Positions 8,834-17,469 are shown, counted from the first letter of the stretch. The stretch is 33,145 nt of DNA from Nocardioidaceae bacterium (GCA_025934895.1 JAICWH010000030.1:1-33145), one strand, 5' to 3'. Notes: a model not told the origin generated them from the sequence alone. A program made the numbers and translations.

Positions 8834-8920
8834 CCTCAGTAATGGGCACCATCGCCGCGGGCGTGCACGTGGCGCGCCCTCACCCCAGGATCCCCGAGCG
8901 GGACCAGGAACGGAGACGAT

Positions 8921-9388
8921 ATGAGGGGCAAGTTAGCACTCGTCGTTGGGCTCGCCACCGGCTACGTCCTCGGCACCCGGGACGGCCGCGCGCGGTACGA
9001 GCAGATCAAGAGCCAGGCCACCCGGGTGATGCAGGACCCGAGGGTCCGGGAGAAGGCCGCCCATGCCGGCGACCTCGCCAAGAGCAAGGCGCCACTGGTC
9101 AAGGACAAGGTGTCCGACGTCGCCTCCCAGGCGAGCAGCAAGGTCGGCTCGAGCGGCGGGACCAGCCCCGGCTCGGACCTTCCCGCGCAGACCTCTGCGG
9201 CCGGCCCGGACCTGACGCACAGCACCGCGGGCAGGTCGGAGCCGTCGGCCGGCATCCCGGCTGAGGACTCCGTCGACGCTGAGGACTCCGTCGACGAGGA
9301 CGCGATCATCCTGACGCCCCCGTCGCCGTCGCCGCTGGCCCCGGGCCCGACCCAGACCGGCTCGAGCAACGGTGGTCAGGATGGCTGA
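8921..9388 (+). CDS. YtxH-like small membrane protein
   Basis: This 155-aa protein begins with a short hydrophobic segment (residues 4-17, LALVVGLATGYVLG) followed by TRDGRARYEQIKSQA, the usual YtxH-domain layout: a membrane anchor and then an amphipathic Lys/Ala-rich helix to about residue 75. The rest is low-complexity Ser/Pro/Gly and acidic, with a tandem AEDSVD/AEDSVDED repeat at about residues 114-127. YtxH proteins are associated with the general stress response in Bacillus; the role here is unknown. GGAGACG precedes ATG 8921. It is the first gene of a compact rightward cassette. Confidence 0.75.
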   Translation: MRGKLALVVGLATGYVLGTRDGRARYEQIKSQATRVMQDPRVREKAAHAGDLAKSKAPLVKDKVSDVASQASSKVGSSGGTSPGSDLPAQTSAAGPDLTHSTAGRSEPSAGIPAEDSVDAEDSVDEDAIILTPPSPSPLAPGPTQTGSSNGGQDG

Positions 9389-9821
9389 GACGAGCGGGTC
9401 CACCGCGGCAAGCTTCTCCGGCTCGAGCTCGGCTGCCGACGCGTCCACCTCCGAGCTGGTCACCCGGCTGACCCAGCAGTCGACCGAGCTGATCCGCAAC
9501 GAGCTGCGACTCGCCCAGGCGGAGATGACCGAGAAGGCCAAGCATGCCGGGGTCGGTGCGGGACTCTTCGGTGGGGCAGGGCTGGTGGCGCTGTACGGCG
9601 TCGGTGCCCTGATCGCGACCGTCATCCTGGTCCTGTCTCTGCTGATGCCAGCGTGGCTCTCGGCGCTCATCGTGACGGTCGTGCTGTTCGCGATCGCCGG
9701 AGTCGTCGCCCTGATGGGCAAGAAGCAGGTCACCCAGGCGACCCCGGCCGCTCCGCGGCACACGATCGAGAGCGTCAAGCAGGACGTGGACACCATCAAG
9801 AAGGGAGGCGGCCACACATGA
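9381..9821 (+). CDS. Holin-superfamily III (DUF1469-like) membrane protein
   Basis: The 146-aa protein has a polar Ser/Ala-rich N-terminus, an amphipathic region (VTRLTQQSTELIRNELRLAQ, about residues 28-47), then two adjacent transmembrane segments with a central GAGLFGGAGLVALYG, and a Lys-rich tail. This is the layout of the actinobacterial 'phage holin family'/DUF1469 group. Despite the name these are ordinary chromosomal membrane proteins, and no phage genes are present. ATG 9381 overlaps the YtxH gene end by 8 nt; a GTG at 9372 is an alternative. The next gene overlaps this stop (ATGA). Confidence 0.82.
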   Translation: MAETSGSTAASFSGSSSAADASTSELVTRLTQQSTELIRNELRLAQAEMTEKAKHAGVGAGLFGGAGLVALYGVGALIATVILVLSLLMPAWLSALIVTVVLFAIAGVVALMGKKQVTQATPAAPRHTIESVKQDVDTIKKGGGHT

Positions 9822-10252
9822 GCACCCACGAGGACCAGACGACCACCCGCTCGGCCGGGTCGGAGACCCACGTGAAACCGGACATCGAGCAGATCCAGTC
9901 CGACATCGAGCAGACCCGCGCGGAGCTCGGTGAGACCGTCGAGGCGCTGACGGCCAAGCTCGACGTGAAGTCGCGGGCGCGTGAGCAGCTCAACGACACC
10001 AAGCGGCGCGCGGCCGAGCAGCTCAACGAGGCGCGCGCCAAGGTCACCGGCCAGGTGACCACCGTGCGAACCAAGGCCAACGGCCACGTCACCACCGTGC
10101 GGACCCGGGCGACCGGCTGGGGCCAGTCGGCCAGGACGGCTGCCACCACCCACGACGGCAGGCCGAAGCCCGCCGTCCTGGGCGGCGCCGCGGCTGTCCT
10201 GGTCAGCGCGGTGGTCGGCACGGGTCTCCTGCTCTGGAGGCGGCGGCGGTGA
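9818..10252 (+). CDS. DUF3618 domain protein
   Basis: The 144-aa protein has the DUF3618 signature near its N-terminus (IEQIQSDIEQTRAELGETV, about residues 24-42), an extended Lys/Arg/Ala helical stem with repeated TTVRTKANGHVTTVRTRATG units (about 85-104), and one C-terminal transmembrane segment before RRRR. It is probably a tail-anchored membrane protein. The function of DUF3618 is unknown; it typically sits beside holin-superfamily III and YihY genes, as here. ATG 9818 overlaps the previous stop (ATGA), with AAGGGAGG upstream. Confidence 0.85.
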   Translation: MSTHEDQTTTRSAGSETHVKPDIEQIQSDIEQTRAELGETVEALTAKLDVKSRAREQLNDTKRRAAEQLNEARAKVTGQVTTVRTKANGHVTTVRTRATGWGQSARTAATTHDGRPKPAVLGGAAAVLVSAVVGTGLLLWRRRR

Positions 10253-11325
10253 CCTCTGCCCAGCAACGCACCGAGGACCGGCACAACGAGGGCGCCGACA
10301 AGCCCGACTCGCCGGCCGAGATGAAGAAGGGCTCGTGGGTCTACGTCCTGCGGCGCACCCTTCGTGAGTTCTCCAAGGACCAGTGCACCGATCTCGCGGC
10401 GGCGTTGACCTACTACGCGGTGCTCGCGCTGTTCCCGGCCCTGATCGCTCTGCTCTCCATCCTCGGGCTGGTCGGCCAGGGTCCCAAGATCGTCAGCTCG
10501 ATCCTGAGCATCATGTCCTCCAGCGGCCTGGCCGGGGTCGCGAAGACACTCGGCCCCACGCTGCAGCAGCTGACCCACACCCCAGGCGCCGGGCTGGCCC
10601 TGGTCATCGGACTGCTCTCCGCCCTGTGGTCCGCCTCCGGCTACGTCGGCTCCTTCAGCCGCGCGATGAACCGGATCTACGAGATCCGCGAGGGGCGGCC
10701 AGTCTGGAAGCTGCGCCCGGTGATGCTGTTCGTGACCCTGGTCAGCGTGGTGCTGGTCGCTGTGGTCCTGCTGGGCCTCGTGGTCAGTGGCTCCATCGCC
10801 CAGAAGGTCGGCGACACGATCGGCCTCGGGTCCACCGCGGTCACCGTCTGGAACATCGCCAAGTGGCCGGTGATGCTCGTCATCGTGGTGTTCATCGTGG
10901 CGCTGCTCTACTACGCCACCCCCAACATCAAGCAGCCCAGGTTCCGCTGGCTCAGCATCGGCGCGGCCGTGGCCATCCTGGTGTGGGTGCTGGCGTCCGT
11001 CGCGTTCGGGTTCTACGTCTCCAACTTCTCCAGCTACAACAAGACCTACGGCTCCCTCGCCGGCGTCATCGTGTTCCTGTTGTGGCTGTGGCTGACGAAC
11101 ATCGCGCTGCTGTTCGGGGCCGAGCTCGACGCCGAGCTCGAGCGTGGCCGCGAGCTGCAGGCCGGCGTGGCCGCCGAGGAGACGGTCCAGCTGCCGCCGC
11201 GCGACACCCGCAACATCAAGAAGACCGAGGAGAAGGAGCAGAAGGACTTCGCCCGCGCCCGCGAGCTGCGGAGCACCCGCGGCGAGAGCCAGGACCCGAA
11301 AGGAGCCTCCGATGGCACGAAGTGA
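10249..11325 (+). CDS. YihY/virulence factor BrkB family membrane protein
   Basis: This 358-aa polytopic membrane protein belongs to the YihY/BrkB family. It shows about six transmembrane segments, with family landmarks DLAAALTYYAVLALFPALIA (about residues 46-65), SALWSASGYVGSFSRAMN (about 124-141), PVMLVIVVFIVALLYYATPN and the last membrane pair ending LLFGAELDAELER. The N-terminal 30 and C-terminal 60 residues are polar and charged. The family was once called RNase BN in error; its real function is uncharacterised. The GTG start overlaps the DUF3618 stop (GTGA). It is the central gene of the cassette. Confidence 0.92.
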   Translation: MTSAQQRTEDRHNEGADKPDSPAEMKKGSWVYVLRRTLREFSKDQCTDLAAALTYYAVLALFPALIALLSILGLVGQGPKIVSSILSIMSSSGLAGVAKTLGPTLQQLTHTPGAGLALVIGLLSALWSASGYVGSFSRAMNRIYEIREGRPVWKLRPVMLFVTLVSVVLVAVVLLGLVVSGSIAQKVGDTIGLGSTAVTVWNIAKWPVMLVIVVFIVALLYYATPNIKQPRFRWLSIGAAVAILVWVLASVAFGFYVSNFSSYNKTYGSLAGVIVFLLWLWLTNIALLFGAELDAELERGRELQAGVAAEETVQLPPRDTRNIKKTEEKEQKDFARARELRSTRGESQDPKGASDGTK

Positions 11326-11611
11326 GCAGCAGAGCAGCAACTCCGCCAAGATCCTCTATCGGCCCCTGGGGCTGGTCAGCAGCCTGATCGGAGGCCTCCT
11401 GGCGGGGACGGTGTTCAAGCAGGTGTGGAAGCACGCCACGCCAGGTGACAAGGCCGACGCGCCGCGGGCCCTGGAGTCGGAGTACCGGCTGCGCGAGATC
11501 CTGGTCGCCTCCGCGGTGCAGGGCGCGATCTTCGCCACCACCAAGGCGCTGATCAACCGTGGCGGGGCCCGGGTGTTCCAGAAGCTGACCGGCGAATGGC
11601 CGGGCGACTGA
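11312..11611 (+). CDS. DUF4235 family membrane protein
   Basis: The 99-aa protein has two hydrophobic segments: YRPLGLVSSLIGGLLAGTVF (about residues 16-35) and LREILVASAVQGAIFATTKA (about 59-78). Between them lies a short polar loop with VWKHATPGDKADAP. This is the DUF4235 pattern common in actinobacteria; function unknown. AAAGGAG precedes ATG 11312, which lies inside the end of the YihY gene (14-nt overlap). Confidence 0.85.
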   Translation: MARSEQQSSNSAKILYRPLGLVSSLIGGLLAGTVFKQVWKHATPGDKADAPRALESEYRLREILVASAVQGAIFATTKALINRGGARVFQKLTGEWPGD

Positions 11612-12156
11612 TCACCGGCGGGGTCGTCCGCCCGATCACCCGATGGGGAGCGCCAGTCCTGCACCGTCCGCAGCAGCCGGTCGTCGACTACGACGACCGG
11701 CTGCGTGCGCTGGTCGCGGACATGACGGCGACCATGTACGCCGCCGAGGGGGTGGGCCTCGCCGCCTGCCAGATCGGCGTCGACCTCTCGGTGTTCGTCT
11801 TCGACTGCCCCGACGAGGCGGGGGTCCGGCACCAGGGCGTCGTCTGCAACCCGGTGCTGCGGGTGTCCACCGGCAAGGACCGCACCCTCGACGACGGTGA
11901 GGAGGGCTGTCTGTCCCTGCCCGGTGCGTTCGTGACGTGCGCGCGTCCGACGTACGCCATCGTCGAGGGGTACGACGCGGGCGGCACGCCGGTCACCTGG
12001 GAGGGGGACGGGCTGCTCGCCCGCTGCCTGCAGCACGAGACCGACCACTGCCACGGCACCGTGTTCGGCGACCGGCTGAGCACGCGGGCCCGCAAGCGGC
12101 TGTTCAAGGAGGCCGCGCAGAGCAGCCCGGACTTCCCGGAGACCTGGCCGGCCTGA
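11596..12156 (+). CDS. def: Peptide deformylase
   Basis: Peptide deformylase removes the N-formyl group from nascent proteins. All three family motifs are intact in this 186-aa protein: GVGLAACQIG (residues 52-61), EGCLSLPG (103-110, metal ligand Cys105) and QHETDH (146-151, ligands His147 and His151 with catalytic Glu148). The third motif continues CHGTVF, where most deformylases have a hydrophobic residue after the second His. The gene starts 16 nt inside DUF4235 and therefore belongs to the membrane-protein cassette, not to the usual def-fmt pair. It may be a second deformylase copy. Confidence 0.92.
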   Translation: MAGRLITGGVVRPITRWGAPVLHRPQQPVVDYDDRLRALVADMTATMYAAEGVGLAACQIGVDLSVFVFDCPDEAGVRHQGVVCNPVLRVSTGKDRTLDDGEEGCLSLPGAFVTCARPTYAIVEGYDAGGTPVTWEGDGLLARCLQHETDHCHGTVFGDRLSTRARKRLFKEAAQSSPDFPETWPA

Positions 12157-12318
12157 GCGGCTGCCGGCCAGGGAACCCGGCCGCTGGGGGCCGCCGGACC
12201 TGGCTGCTGCGCCGCGCCGGGCCGGGGCTCCCACGTGCCGGCCGTCGAGTCCGTATCCTGGAGCGTGCCGTGCATCCGCACCGCGCGTCCCCCACCCAGC
12301 CCGGAGAACTCCTCGGCC

Positions 12319-14109
12319 ATGCCCAGCTCAGCACCGGACGGCGGCGGCCCCCGGCATCCTGTGACCCTGCGCCGGCTCGGGCTGCTCGCGCTCCTGGTGA
12401 TCGCGTTCGTCGTGACCGCGGTCGCACTCAACCGCCCCGGCTCGCCGTCCCAGCGCATGGCCGCCTCGATGCCGGAGGGCAAGAACAGCGCCGCGCCCGC
12501 GGAGCTGGCTCCCGTCGGGGCGCCCGCCGCCCCTCAGTCGAAGCGGCCCAACATCATCACGATCCTGTCCGACGACATGCGCACCGACGACCTGCGGTGG
12601 ATGCCCAACGTGCGCAGGCTGGTGGAGGACCGCGGCCTGAACTTCCGCAACTCGTTCAGCCCCTTCCCGCTGTGCTGCCCGGCGCGCGCGTCCCTGATGA
12701 GCGGCATGTACACCCACAACCACCACGTCTTCTCCCACGTGCCGCCGTACGGGTTCGGGGCCTTCGACGATCGCAGGACGCTCGGCACCAGCCTGAACGA
12801 GGCGGGCTACAACACGCTGTTCCTGGGCAAGTACGTCAACGGCTACGGCGACCAGGACTCGAAGGTCACCGGACAGCCGTCCTTCCGCTACGTGCCGCCC
12901 GGCTGGACCGAGTGGTACGGCGCGGTGAGCCGGCCCGCGCACAGCGGCTACTCCTCGGGTGGGACCTACAACTACTGGCACACGATCTTCAACGTCAACG
13001 GTCACATCGACGACAGCCACAAGCACCAGTACCAGACGGACGTGCTGGGGAAGATGGCGCGCGACCTGGTGGTGAAGTACCACCGCTCCCCCAAGCCGTT
13101 CTACATGTACCTCGCTCCGGTCGCCCCGCACTTCGGTCTGCCGAACGAGAAGGACGACCCGACCGGCGTCATCAACCCGAGCACCGGCAAACCCGAGCAG
13201 ATCAAGACACCGGCCCGGCCGCAGTGGGTCCGCGGCCGTTTCGACGCACAGCTACCACGGGCTTCCGGGATGCCGAGCGACGGCGGGCCCAGCCAGGCGA
13301 ACGTCAGCGCCCTGCCACGGCCGATGAACCAGCTCGCCGAGCTGAGCCCTCAGGAGCGGGTCGCGGTGCGCACCCTGACCCGCCAGCGGGCAGAGGCGCT
13401 GTTCGTCCTGGACCGCCAGGTGGGCAACCTGGTCAAGACGCTCAAGGCGACCGGGGAGTACGACAACACGGTCATCATGTTCACCTCGGACAACGGCTAC
13501 TTCCTGGGCGAGCATCGAATGCGGCAGGGCAAGATCAAGCCCCAGGAGCCGTCCCTGCGGGTGCCGTTCGTGATCGCCGGCCCCGGGATCCCGCACGGCA
13601 CCCGCTACGACCCGATCACCTCGCCCGGGTTGACTGCCACCGTCCTGGACCTGGCGCACGCCAGGCCCCCGCACCCGGCGGACGGCATGTCAGTGGTGCC
13701 GTCGTTCCGGCGAGACCGCGGCTGGCGGGTGCCGGTGGTCAGCGAGGCCCTGGAGACCTCCTCCGTGTTCAAGGCAGCCGCCTCACACCCCGCTCCCGGC
13801 TTCGACGACCCGCGCACCTCGATCGGCGTCCGCACGGCCCGCTGGAAGTTCGTGCGCTACAACGACGGTGACGGCGAGCTCTACGACCTGGCGAAGGACC
13901 CCAACGAGCTGACCAACCGCTTCGGTGAGCCGAGGTACGCCCACATCCAGGCCGAGCTGCAGCAGCTCTGGGTCGCCTACAAGGACTGCCACGGTGCGTC
14001 CTGCCGGGCGCCGATGCCGGCCGCGCTGCAGGCGAGCCCGGCCCGGGACAAGACGTTGACCGACGCGGAGTCACGCGGAGTGGAGGAGCGCTACGGCTAC
14101 TGGCGCTGA
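12319..14109 (+). CDS. Membrane-anchored sulfatase (type I, formylglycine-dependent)
   Basis: The 596-aa protein has an N-terminal signal anchor (about residues 16-37, ending AFVVTAVAL), then the alkaline phosphatase/sulfatase fold. SDDMRTDD (84-91) supplies the first metal ligands. CCPAR (119-123) within PLCCPARASLMSG is the CxPxR sulfatase signature, so Cys119 is the predicted formylglycine site. FTSDNGYFLGEH holds the later metal-binding Asp-Asn. Substrate is unknown; it looks most like arylsulfatase/GlcNAc-6-sulfatase relatives. A formylglycine-generating enzyme is required but not encoded in this window. The start is uncertain: GTG 12265 follows a TATCCT box, and the frame extends to 12235. 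It overlaps the trmH end by 13 nt. Confidence 0.85.
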   Translation: MPSSAPDGGGPRHPVTLRRLGLLALLVIAFVVTAVALNRPGSPSQRMAASMPEGKNSAAPAELAPVGAPAAPQSKRPNIITILSDDMRTDDLRWMPNVRRLVEDRGLNFRNSFSPFPLCCPARASLMSGMYTHNHHVFSHVPPYGFGAFDDRRTLGTSLNEAGYNTLFLGKYVNGYGDQDSKVTGQPSFRYVPPGWTEWYGAVSRPAHSGYSSGGTYNYWHTIFNVNGHIDDSHKHQYQTDVLGKMARDLVVKYHRSPKPFYMYLAPVAPHFGLPNEKDDPTGVINPSTGKPEQIKTPARPQWVRGRFDAQLPRASGMPSDGGPSQANVSALPRPMNQLAELSPQERVAVRTLTRQRAEALFVLDRQVGNLVKTLKATGEYDNTVIMFTSDNGYFLGEHRMRQGKIKPQEPSLRVPFVIAGPGIPHGTRYDPITSPGLTATVLDLAHARPPHPADGMSVVPSFRRDRGWRVPVVSEALETSSVFKAAASHPAPGFDDPRTSIGVRTARWKFVRYNDGDGELYDLAKDPNELTNRFGEPRYAHIQAELQQLWVAYKDCHGASCRAPMPAALQASPARDKTLTDAESRGVEERYGYWR

Positions 14110-14915
14110 GGGTCCCGGCGGCCGGTGACGTAGCAGGCCACGGCGGCTGCCGCAGCGACGTTGAGCGAGTCGATCCCGGCCCGCATGGGGATCACCGCAC
14201 GACGGTCCGCCGCTTGCTGCCAGCGTCCGGACAGCCCGTGCCCCTCGGTGCCGAGCACCAGCGCCACCTTGTCCAGGCCCGCGACCGCCTCCTCGATCCC
14301 GACGGCGTCCTCGGCCAGGGTGAGCGCGACGGTCGTGAAGCCTTGCGCGGAGACGGCCGGCAGGGCGTCGTACCAGTCGGGGAGGCGGGCGTAGGGCACG
14401 CTGAACACCGCCCCCATGGCCACCTTCACCGCGCGTCGGTAGAGGGGGTCCGCGCACCGGGGGGCCAGCAGCAGGCCGTCCACTCCGAGCGCCGCCGCGC
14501 TGCGGAAGACCGCTCCGACGTTGGTGTGGTCGACGACGTTCTCGAGGACCACCACCGTCCGGGCCCGGCCGAGCACGTCCTCGACGGTCGGCAGCGGCAG
14601 GCGTTCCAGCGAGGCCAGGGCGCCGCGGTGCACATGGAACCCGGTGACGTCCTCGGCGAGCCGCTCGGTGACCACGAAGCACGGCGCGGCCGTGGAGACG
14701 AGTACGTCGGCGAGCCCGGCCAACCAGCGCGGCGCCATCAGGAACGACCGCACCGGGAAGCCGGCCTCGACAGCGCGGCGGACCACCTTCTCGCCCTCGG
14801 CCAGGAACAGGCCGTGCCGGGCCTCGAGGTGCCTGCGCAGCTCGACGTCGCGCAGGTGCCGGTAGTCGGCCAGCCTCTCGTCGTCGGGGTCGTCGACCTC
14901 GACGAGCTGAGCCAC
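14097..14915 (-). CDS. TrmH/SpoU family RNA 2'-O-methyltransferase
   Basis: The 272-aa enzyme is an AdoMet-dependent SPOUT methyltransferase that probably methylates rRNA ribose. An N-terminal substrate-binding region (about residues 1-105) with FLAEGEKVVRRA precedes the SpoU domain. Its three motifs are DHTNVGAVFRSAAALG, LGTEGHGLS, and IPMRAGIDSLNVAAAAAVA near the C-terminus, which together form the trefoil knot. The start is GTG 14915, 6 nt after a TAGGGT -10-like box. It converges on the sulfatase with 13 nt of coding overlap. It could act on 23S rRNA or tRNA; the sequence does not decide. Confidence 0.9.
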   Translation of the reverse strand: MAQLVEVDDPDDERLADYRHLRDVELRRHLEARHGLFLAEGEKVVRRAVEAGFPVRSFLMAPRWLAGLADVLVSTAAPCFVVTERLAEDVTGFHVHRGALASLERLPLPTVEDVLGRARTVVVLENVVDHTNVGAVFRSAAALGVDGLLLAPRCADPLYRRAVKVAMGAVFSVPYARLPDWYDALPAVSAQGFTTVALTLAEDAVGIEEAVAGLDKVALVLGTEGHGLSGRWQQAADRRAVIPMRAGIDSLNVAAAAAVACYVTGRRDPQRQ

Positions 14916-14921
14916 CCAGGA

Positions 14922-14927
14922 ACCCTA
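14922..14927 (-). promoter_or_regulatory. Putative -10 (TAGGGT) for leaderless trmH-type gene
   Basis: On the minus strand TAGGGT is followed by TCCTGG and then the GTG start at 14915. The 6-nt spacing fits a leaderless transcript. Confidence 0.4.
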
Positions 14928-14935
14928 CCCACCCC

Positions 14936-15042
14936 GCCGACCCGGCGCATCCGCAGGCCCCCACCCCGCCGACTCGGCCGGCTCCCGCCCTGCAGACGCG
15001 CCGACTCGGCCGGCTCCCGCCCTGCAGACGCGCCGACTCGGC
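14936..15042. repeat. 32-bp-period repeat array B (palindromic core, mixed orientation)
   Basis: The palindromic core GCCGAnnCGGC starts at 14936, 14968, 15000 and 15032, exactly every 32 bp. The unit at 14936 reads core, then GCATCCGCAGG (forward). The units 14979-15010 and 15011-15042 are identical to each other and inverted: CCTGCAGACGC followed by the core GCCGACTCGGC. The array lies between the start of the trmH-type gene and the end of cobA (stop 15075), 32 nt beyond that stop in cobA's direction. The same family recurs at 25999 and 30611. Confidence 0.9.
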
Positions 15043-15074
15043 AAGCCTGGGAGGCAGCGCGGCCAGGCACCAGC

Positions 15075-16298
15075 TCAGGCGTAGTGCGCCGGGTTCGCCA
15101 CGGAGACGACCTCCCCTACCACCACGACCGCGGGCGGGCGCACCTCCTCGCGGGCCATGTCCTCGTGGACCGACCCGAGCGTGCTCAGCAGGATCCGCTC
15201 CCCGGGCATCGTGCCTTCGGAGATGACAGCCAGCGGGGTGCTCGAGGGTCGTCCGGCACTGACCAGCCGCTCGGCGATCCGGGGCAGGTTCTGCACGGCC
15301 ATCAGCAGCACGACGGTGCCACGGAGCCGGGCGAGGGCGTCCCACTCGACGAGTGAGTCGGGGTGGTCGGGCGGCAGGTGGCCGGACACGACCGTGAACT
15401 CGTGGGCGACGCCGCGATGCGTCACCGGGATACCCGCCACGGCAGGCACGGACACCGCGCTGGTCAGGCCTGGGATGACGGTCCACGGCACGCCCGCCTC
15501 CTCGCACGCGAGCGCCTCCTCGTAGCCGCGCCCGTACACGAACGAGTCACCGCCCTTGAACCGCACGACGCGCTTGCCGGCCAGGGCACGCTCCACGATC
15601 ACCCGGTTGATCTCGTCCTGAGAGGCAGCCCGGCCGCGCGGCAGCTTCGCGACGTCGATCAGCTCCACGTCGGGTGACAGCTCGCCGAGCAACTCACGCG
15701 GGGCGAGCCGGTCCGCGACGACCACGTCGGCCTCGCTGAGGGCTCGCCGCGCGGCCACCGTCATCAGCTCGGGGTCCCCCGGTCCGCCACCGACCAGAAC
15801 CACCCCCGGCGGACGCTCGTCGTCGTACGGCGCAGCGATCACGCCGTCACGCAGCGCCGCGATGATCGCGTCGCGCACCCCCGCGGACCTTCGGGGTTCA
15901 CGGTTCCCCAGGACGGCGACCGTCACGCCCGCGTGACGGCCCACCGCCGGGGTCCAGGCCGTCGCCCCGCCGGCGTCATCGGCGCGGACGCAGAAGATGC
16001 GGCGCCTCTCGCACTCGGCGCTCACAACCTGGTTGACCGAGGGGTCGTCGGTCGCGGCGATCACGTACCACGTCCCCTCGAGATCCTCCGGCTCGAAGGG
16101 TCGCGCGTGCCAGGCGATCTCGCCCGAGGCCGCGAGCCCCTCGACGGCTGGCGTCGTCACCGGCGACACGACGACCACGTCGGCGCCCGCGCCGATCAAC
16201 CGGGGCACCCGACGTTGCGCGACGTGGCCCCCGCCCACGACCAGCACCCGGCGGCCCTCCAGACGAAGCCCGGCCGGGTACGGCGGGAAGTCGGTCAC
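15075..16298 (-). CDS. cobA: Siroheme-synthase-like protein: precorrin-2 dehydrogenase fused to uroporphyrinogen-III C-methyltransferase
   Basis: The 407-aa fusion has an N-terminal Rossmann domain (about residues 1-150, VLVVGGGHVAQRR at 18-30), like the NAD-dependent precorrin-2 dehydrogenase of CysG/Met8. A C-terminal SUMT domain (about 165-407) carries VGGGPGDPELMT (169-180) and RFKGGDSFVYGRGYEE (246-261). SUMT methylates uroporphyrinogen III at C2 and C7 to give precorrin-2, shared by siroheme and B12 synthesis. The N-terminal part is shorter than in E. coli CysG (about 215 residues before the SUMT), so ferrochelatase activity is uncertain. The GTG start overlaps the cobT stop (GTGA), so the pair is co-translated. 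Confidence 0.9.
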   Translation of the reverse strand: MTDFPPYPAGLRLEGRRVLVVGGGHVAQRRVPRLIGAGADVVVVSPVTTPAVEGLAASGEIAWHARPFEPEDLEGTWYVIAATDDPSVNQVVSAECERRRIFCVRADDAGGATAWTPAVGRHAGVTVAVLGNREPRRSAGVRDAIIAALRDGVIAAPYDDERPPGVVLVGGGPGDPELMTVAARRALSEADVVVADRLAPRELLGELSPDVELIDVAKLPRGRAASQDEINRVIVERALAGKRVVRFKGGDSFVYGRGYEEALACEEAGVPWTVIPGLTSAVSVPAVAGIPVTHRGVAHEFTVVSGHLPPDHPDSLVEWDALARLRGTVVLLMAVQNLPRIAERLVSAGRPSSTPLAVISEGTMPGERILLSTLGSVHEDMAREEVRPPAVVVVGEVVSVANPAHYA

Positions 16299-17362
16299 CC
16301 GTTCTCCTTGCGCGCCACACCCGCCGAGTCGAAGGTCGCCATCTCCCGCAGCAGCGCACCGGCGGCCTCGACGATCGGGAAGGACAGCACGGCGCCGGTG
16401 CCCTCTCCGAGCCGGAGGTCGAGGTCGACCAGGGGACGCAGGCCCAGGTGCTCGAGTGCGACGGCATGGCCCGGCTCCACGCTGCGGTGTCCCGCGAAGC
16501 AGTAGCCGACGACGTCCGGCGCCAGGGCAGCCGCGACGAGGGCAGCCGACCCGGCGATCACGCCGTCCAGGATCACCGGGACCCGCCGGGCGGCCGCGCC
16601 GAGCACGAAGCCGACGATCCCGCTGTGCTCGAACCCGCCCACGGAGGCCAGCGTCTCGACCGCGTCGCCGGTGACCGGACGGTCGCGGAGCGCGGTGGTG
16701 ACGACCGCCACCTTGCGGGCCAACGTGCCGTCGTCGACACCGGTGCCTCGACCGGTGACCTGTGCAGGAGCGGCCCCGGTGAGCCCAGCGACGAGGGCCG
16801 CCGACGGGGTGGTGTTCGCGATGCCCATGTCGCCGGTCAGCAGGCAGTCGTGTCCCGCCTCGACGAGCCGCTGCGCGACTGAGGCCCCGGCGAGGATCCC
16901 CTGCAGCGCTTCGTCTCTGGTCATCGCCGGCCCGGTCGAGAGGTCCGACGTACCCCGCCGGACCTTGTGGTCGAGCAGGTCGGCACCGGCGACGAGGTCG
17001 GCCGCGACCCCCATGTCCACGACGACGACCTCTGCGCCGGCGTGCCGGGCCAGCACGTTCACCGCGGCGCCACCGGCCCGGAAGTTCGCGATCATCGAGG
17101 CGGTGACCTCCTGGGGCCAGGGGCTCACCTGCTGAGCGTGCACGCCGTGGTCGCCCGCGAAGACGGCGACGACCGGCCGGGTCATCGCGAGCGGCGGGCA
17201 GACGGCCTGGATGCCGGCCAGCTGCACCGAGGCGTCCTCCAGGGCGCCGAGCGACCCGGGCGGCTTGGTGAGCTGGGACTGACGGACTCTCGCGTCCTGC
17301 ATGGCAGGGACGTCGAGGGGCTGGACCTGCGCGAGCAGGTCGTCGAGATGCGCAGAGGTCAT
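16295..17362 (-). CDS. cobT: Nicotinate-nucleotide--dimethylbenzimidazole phosphoribosyltransferase
   Basis: CobT transfers phosphoribose from nicotinate mononucleotide to dimethylbenzimidazole, activating the lower ligand of cobalamin. The protein is 355 aa from ATG 17362. Family features are QLTKPPGSLGALE near the N-terminus, VAVFAGDHGVHAQQVSPWP, FRAGGAAVNVLAR, TGDMGIANTTPSAAL, and LRLGEGTGAVLSF near the C-terminus, which holds the catalytic Glu. An ATG at 17371 is in frame, but GGGGAG lies only 1 nt before it and 10 nt before 17362, so 17362 is preferred. No cobU or cobS is in the window, so cobalamin assembly genes must lie elsewhere. No B12 riboswitch is visible upstream. Confidence 0.93.
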   Translation of the reverse strand: MTSAHLDDLLAQVQPLDVPAMQDARVRQSQLTKPPGSLGALEDASVQLAGIQAVCPPLAMTRPVVAVFAGDHGVHAQQVSPWPQEVTASMIANFRAGGAAVNVLARHAGAEVVVVDMGVAADLVAGADLLDHKVRRGTSDLSTGPAMTRDEALQGILAGASVAQRLVEAGHDCLLTGDMGIANTTPSAALVAGLTGAAPAQVTGRGTGVDDGTLARKVAVVTTALRDRPVTGDAVETLASVGGFEHSGIVGFVLGAAARRVPVILDGVIAGSAALVAAALAPDVVGYCFAGHRSVEPGHAVALEHLGLRPLVDLDLRLGEGTGAVLSFPIVEAAGALLREMATFDSAGVARKENG

Positions 17363-17469
17363 GCGCAGCATTCTCCCCGTCGCGCGGTTCCGGCCCGCAG
17401 CCGACCGATGGGCGGGACGCCGCGCTAGCCTTCGCGGTGCCAGTCGCGAACCGACGTACAGGAGAACCG

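Noticed and set aside
9381-9821. Prophage remnant suggested by the holin-family name
   Set aside because: No phage genes, integrase or attachment sites occur nearby; the family is a normal chromosomal membrane protein group.
17363-17469. Cobalamin riboswitch upstream of cobT
   Set aside because: The gap is only about 100 bp and no B12-box-like sequence could be recognised.
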